A stretch of 64,000 nucleotides of DNA, from the NCBI RefSeq assembly GCF_013402915.1, contig NC_050720.1, positions 248,001 to 312,000 on the forward strand, given 5' to 3'. The translations under genes and the position numbers were made by a program. The stretch is from Zygotorulaspora mrakii. Its lineage: Eukaryota > Ascomycota > Saccharomycetes > Saccharomycetales > Saccharomycetaceae. Positions within the stretch are counted from its first letter, which is position 1. Every line of letters begins with the position of its first letter. This document shows, in pieces, positions 61,335 through 64,000 of the stretch. The notes under the pieces are model-generated. The model was given only the letters and a program-made list of their open reading frames with translations. It was not told the origin of the DNA and did no database searches.

Positions 61335-61353
61335 CATGCAACTTATAGCATGC
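61326..61353 (+). repeat. 14-bp tandem duplication spanning the RRT2 stop codon
   Basis: AACTTATAGCATGC occurs twice in direct succession (61326-61339 and 61340-61353). The first copy encodes the last two residues and the stop codon. Confidence 0.95.
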
Positions 61354-61476
61354 TACTTGGACCATATCTAATTATTTAACGAATATGATACGCAATTGGC
61401 TCTGATGTTATCCAAATTGTAATTCATCTGGTAGTATTTCATTTTTTCTTGGCCTGTTATGGGTACTGCCCGGCAC

Positions 61477-61503
61477 TGAAAAAATTTTTGAAAAGCTCAT
61501 CGC
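61477..61503 (+). promoter_or_regulatory. RRPE and PAC elements of the LSG1 promoter
   Basis: TGAAAAAATTTTT at 61477-61489 resembles the RRPE element, and GCTCATCGC at 61495-61503 is the reverse complement of the PAC core GCGATGAGC. The pair, about 95 bp upstream of the start, is the standard promoter signature of ribosome biogenesis genes (Stb3 and Dot6/Tod6 sites), which fits LSG1. Confidence 0.7.
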
Positions 61504-61595
61504 AAGATATGCAAACGTAGAAGTGTTTAAGATACAGGGAGCGTTCAGAATACCACATTACAGTAATCATTTGTTCAGGTAGTTATAGTTGAAAT

Positions 61596-63515
61596 ATGCC
61601 ACTGAAGGAAGCCCCTAAAAAATGGAAACCTCCCAAAGGACCAAAACCAATACAACGTAAGAATAAAAACGCTATAGGATTGGGAAGAGCTCTGAAATAT
61701 GCACGTCAAAAGGAAAATGCTGTTGAGTTCTTGCCTGACGGTGAAATGAGATTTATTACGGAGAAACATGAAGCAGATTGGGTAAAGCTGAGGTCTGTAA
61801 CTCAGGAATCGGCTTTAGAAGAGTTCTTGGGTACAGCAGAGTTAGCCGACAAAGATTTTGCTGCGGATCGTCATGCTAATGTCAAGATTATTCGTATGGA
61901 CAGTGGTGATGATTCTGCAGTTACACAAGGATTCAGTTTGACTAACGAACAACGTGAAAACATAAATCTGAAGCAGAGGGAGCATGCTCGTGAATTGATC
62001 GTTCCAAGAAGACCTGCGTGGGACAAAACCATGACGAGATTTCAATTGGACAGGCAAGAGAAAGAAGCTTTTTTGAACTGGAGGCGTAAATTGGCGATGT
62101 TGCAAGAGTCTAATGAAGATCTGCTGCTTACTCCATTCGAAAGAAACATTGAAGTTTGGAGACAATTATGGAGAGTCGTCGAAAGATCAGATTTGGTGGT
62201 ACAAATTGTCGATGCCAGGGATCCATTACTGTTCAGATCTGTCGATTTGGAAAGGTATGTCAAAGAAATCGATGAGCGTAAGCAAAATTTACTTTTGGTT
62301 AATAAAGCAGATCTTCTCACTTTGAAACAAAGGGTTGCGTGGGCTAAATATTTCAAATCCAAAAATGTTGCATTTTCATTCTACTCAGCTTTAAAAGCGA
62401 ATGAGACTTTGCAGAAGCAAGAAGAACTTGGTGAAGATTACGTTCAAGAGGAGATGAAGGAAGAGTTAGAGGACGGAGAAGTGGAAGACGAAAGCATTTT
62501 AGAAAGTGTTAAAATATTGACACTCGACCAGTTAGAGGAGCTGTTTTTGGCCAGAGCTCCTGCAGTTCCATTGACAGTCCCACTTCCTGGACAACAGCCC
62601 GTGACCCAAATTGGATTAGTAGGTTATCCCAATGTTGGTAAATCTTCTACTATCAATTCTCTTGTTGGTGCAAAAAAAGTCTCAGTTTCGAGCACCCCCG
62701 GTAAGACTAAACACTTTCAAACCATAAATTTATCAGATTCTGTTATTTTATGTGATTGTCCAGGTTTGGTTTTCCCTAATTTCGCTTATAACAAAGGTGA
62801 ATTGGTATGCAATGGTGTTTTACCTATAGATCAGCTTCGTGATTACATTGGACCCTGTACTTTAGTTGCTGAAAGAATTCCTAAGTTTTATATCGAGGCA
62901 ATCTACGGTATTCATATACAAATGAAGTCACCTGAAGAGGGCGGACATGGTGAACACCCGACAGCCCAAGAACTGTTAGTTGCTTATGCTAGAGCTCGTG
63001 GTTATATGACACAAGGCTTTGGTTCTGCAGACGAATCTCGTGCAAGTCGTTATATATTAAAGGATTATGTCAACGGTAAGTTGCTATACATCAATCCTCC
63101 ACCTAAACTGGACGATGATACACCTTACACAAGAGAAGAAAGTGCGGAATTCAACAAAGATATTTATGCCTTCGAAAGACTACCAGAAACTAGACAAATA
63201 CAATTATTAGAGGCTGCCAAATCTAAAGCAATTGTTGATTTCGATCTGGCGAGAGATTTAAACAAACTTACCTTTTCTGCTCATACAGGTGCTGAAAATG
63301 GCAGCGAAGCTTCAGGTGTCACACACGGTGGTAAACAAGCAGCCCTGCATAATGCATCAAGCAGCCTGGACAGGGATTTTTTTCAAATGAATAGTATTAC
63401 GGGTAAATTGACATCACCATTCCACAAGAATGCTGTAGTTGGTAATAACGGCAAGAAACATAATAAAAAAAACAAGAAAGATAAAAAGAGGGCTGAAATG
63501 CGCCCTGAGTGGTGA
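61596..63515 (+). CDS. LSG1: Lsg1, cytoplasmic GTPase for 60S subunit maturation
   Basis: A 639-residue circularly permuted GTPase (S. cerevisiae 640 aa). It releases the export adaptor Nmd3 from late pre-60S subunits in the cytoplasm. The motif order is permuted: G4 NKAD near 236-239 comes first, then G1 GYPNVGKSS near 343-351, a G2 region VSVSSTPGKTKHFQT, and G3 DCPGLVFP near 387. The N-terminus has the basic KKWKPPKGPKPIQRK stretch, and the C-terminus ends in a Lys-rich tract (KKHNKKNKKDKKRAEMRPEW). Motifs are complete. Its promoter carries PAC and RRPE elements. Confidence 0.97.
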   Translation: MPLKEAPKKWKPPKGPKPIQRKNKNAIGLGRALKYARQKENAVEFLPDGEMRFITEKHEADWVKLRSVTQESALEEFLGTAELADKDFAADRHANVKIIRMDSGDDSAVTQGFSLTNEQRENINLKQREHARELIVPRRPAWDKTMTRFQLDRQEKEAFLNWRRKLAMLQESNEDLLLTPFERNIEVWRQLWRVVERSDLVVQIVDARDPLLFRSVDLERYVKEIDERKQNLLLVNKADLLTLKQRVAWAKYFKSKNVAFSFYSALKANETLQKQEELGEDYVQEEMKEELEDGEVEDESILESVKILTLDQLEELFLARAPAVPLTVPLPGQQPVTQIGLVGYPNVGKSSTINSLVGAKKVSVSSTPGKTKHFQTINLSDSVILCDCPGLVFPNFAYNKGELVCNGVLPIDQLRDYIGPCTLVAERIPKFYIEAIYGIHIQMKSPEEGGHGEHPTAQELLVAYARARGYMTQGFGSADESRASRYILKDYVNGKLLYINPPPKLDDDTPYTREESAEFNKDIYAFERLPETRQIQLLEAAKSKAIVDFDLARDLNKLTFSAHTGAENGSEASGVTHGGKQAALHNASSSLDRDFFQMNSITGKLTSPFHKNAVVGNNGKKHNKKNKKDKKRAEMRPEW

Positions 63516-64000
63516 ATCAAGTGGGCATCAAGATCATCTTTATAGAAATCTATATCAATTTAAAGGCACTTTAGATTTTTGGTTAGAAGACCTAAAAAAA
63601 TAGCATAGAATTACCCGTCGTAAGGAAAATTTTGTACTATAAATGGAGGTTCAAGTGCACGTACTTTTCCTTTCATAGTTACAAATATTTTTTTACTAAA
63701 TCGATCATGGCAAGAAATACGTTTTGGCATGGTTATCGGGCTGAGACTACGGTTTTGTAACTTGAATGATCTTTGGGACAGTTTTACGAGAGTTCTTCTC
63801 GTTGTTCTGAGAGGATTTTATAGTCAATACATTTCCCACTCAATCTGAGTTTTACATGTCGAGTATTTGGTATTGCCAAGAAATGGATATATTCCACGCC
63901 CTTTTCGCTAACAACGACTGATTAAACCCACAGTACGTAGTTTGATAGTAGGTGGGCGAAAATTCATCTAAAGTAGATTATTTACTTCTCGTTAGAACGA
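63516..64000. other. Region downstream of LSG1 to the window end
   Basis: 485 bp with no convincing coding frame. In S. cerevisiae the snoRNA gene SNR82 lies directly after LSG1, and this stretch contains hairpins and boxes that would suit an H/ACA RNA (see next entry). Confidence 0.5.
63690..63916 (+). ncRNA. Candidate H/ACA snoRNA in the SNR82 position
   Basis: The location fits the S. cerevisiae snR82 gene (about 268 nt, between LSG1 and USE1), which guides pseudouridylation of 25S rRNA. Visible structure: a hairpin at 63702-63738 (CGAT/ATCG and CATG/CATG with CAA/TTG), a second at 63786-63802 (ACGAGA/TCTCGT, 5-nt loop), an ANANNA-type H box AGAGGA at 63810-63815, and an ACA at 63911-63913 that could end the RNA. 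The ends are estimates, and guide pockets were not checked against rRNA. The main support is synteny. Confidence 0.35.

Overview
This window is nuclear chromosomal DNA from a budding yeast of the family Saccharomycetaceae. Thirty-eight protein-coding genes can be recognised by protein similarity. Each matches a Saccharomyces cerevisiae gene, and almost all are intron-free, closely packed and free of mobile elements. The only clear spliceosomal intron is in RPL28. It has GTATGT, TACTAAC and TAG signals, and exon 1 is 49 nt long.

Gene order is the strongest clue to the organism. From 29 to about 29850 the genes interleave two S. cerevisiae sister tracks: YDR065W-YDR077W (RRG1, OCA6, DOS2, DOA4, FMP16, PAA1, SNF11, TPS2, PPH3, RAD55, SED1) and YER139C-YER150W (RTR1, EMP65, COX15, MAG1, DDI1, FTR1, LSM5, SCC4, SPT15, PEA2, SPI1). 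From about 30320 to the end they interleave YBR235W-YBR246W (VHC1, ABD1, PRP5, ERT1, THI2, ALG7, GPX2, ISW1, RRT2) with YGL108C-YGL099W (YGL108C, RMD9, MLC1, ARC1, VPS73, RPL28, YGL101W, SEH1, LSG1). Genes kept as duplicates in S. cerevisiae appear here once. This is the layout expected of a lineage that split off before the whole-genome duplication, such as Zygosaccharomyces, Torulaspora, Lachancea or Kluyveromyces. I cannot name the species. The join at about 29850-30320 separates the two blocks and is a rearrangement breakpoint relative to S. cerevisiae.

Layout: 0-9 kb holds RRG1, RTR1, EMP65, a 1.35-kb gene-free gap, COX15, MAG1 and DDI1. 9-18.6 kb holds OCA6, DOS2, DOA4/UBP5, FMP16, PAA1, FTR1, LSM5 and SNF11. 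IPT1 is missing from its expected place here. 18.9-29.9 kb holds TPS2 with an unusual repeated tail, SCC4, SPT15, PEA2, PPH3, a GC-rich RAD55 and a small SED1/SPI1-type wall protein. 30.3-43.3 kb holds VHC1, ABD1, PRP5, YGL108C, RMD9, a 1.97-kb gene-free gap and MLC1. 43.3-64 kb holds ERT1, ARC1, THI2, VPS73, RPL28, YGL101W, ALG7, SEH1, GPX2, ISW1, RRT2, LSG1 and a possible snR82 snoRNA.

The genes do not form one pathway. They are ordinary housekeeping genes: mitochondrial function, ubiquitin turnover, trehalose and iron metabolism, cohesin loading, transcription, splicing, translation and 60S maturation. I found no transposon, CRISPR array, virus-like gene or clearly new multi-gene system. 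The points most worth a second look are local: the TPS2 tail of repeated RxxS sites, the two long empty intervals, GC-rich inverted repeats, alternative starts that would add mitochondrial presequences, the loss of IPT1 and the block junction. Comparisons with S. cerevisiae proteins come from memory of those families, not from an alignment run here.
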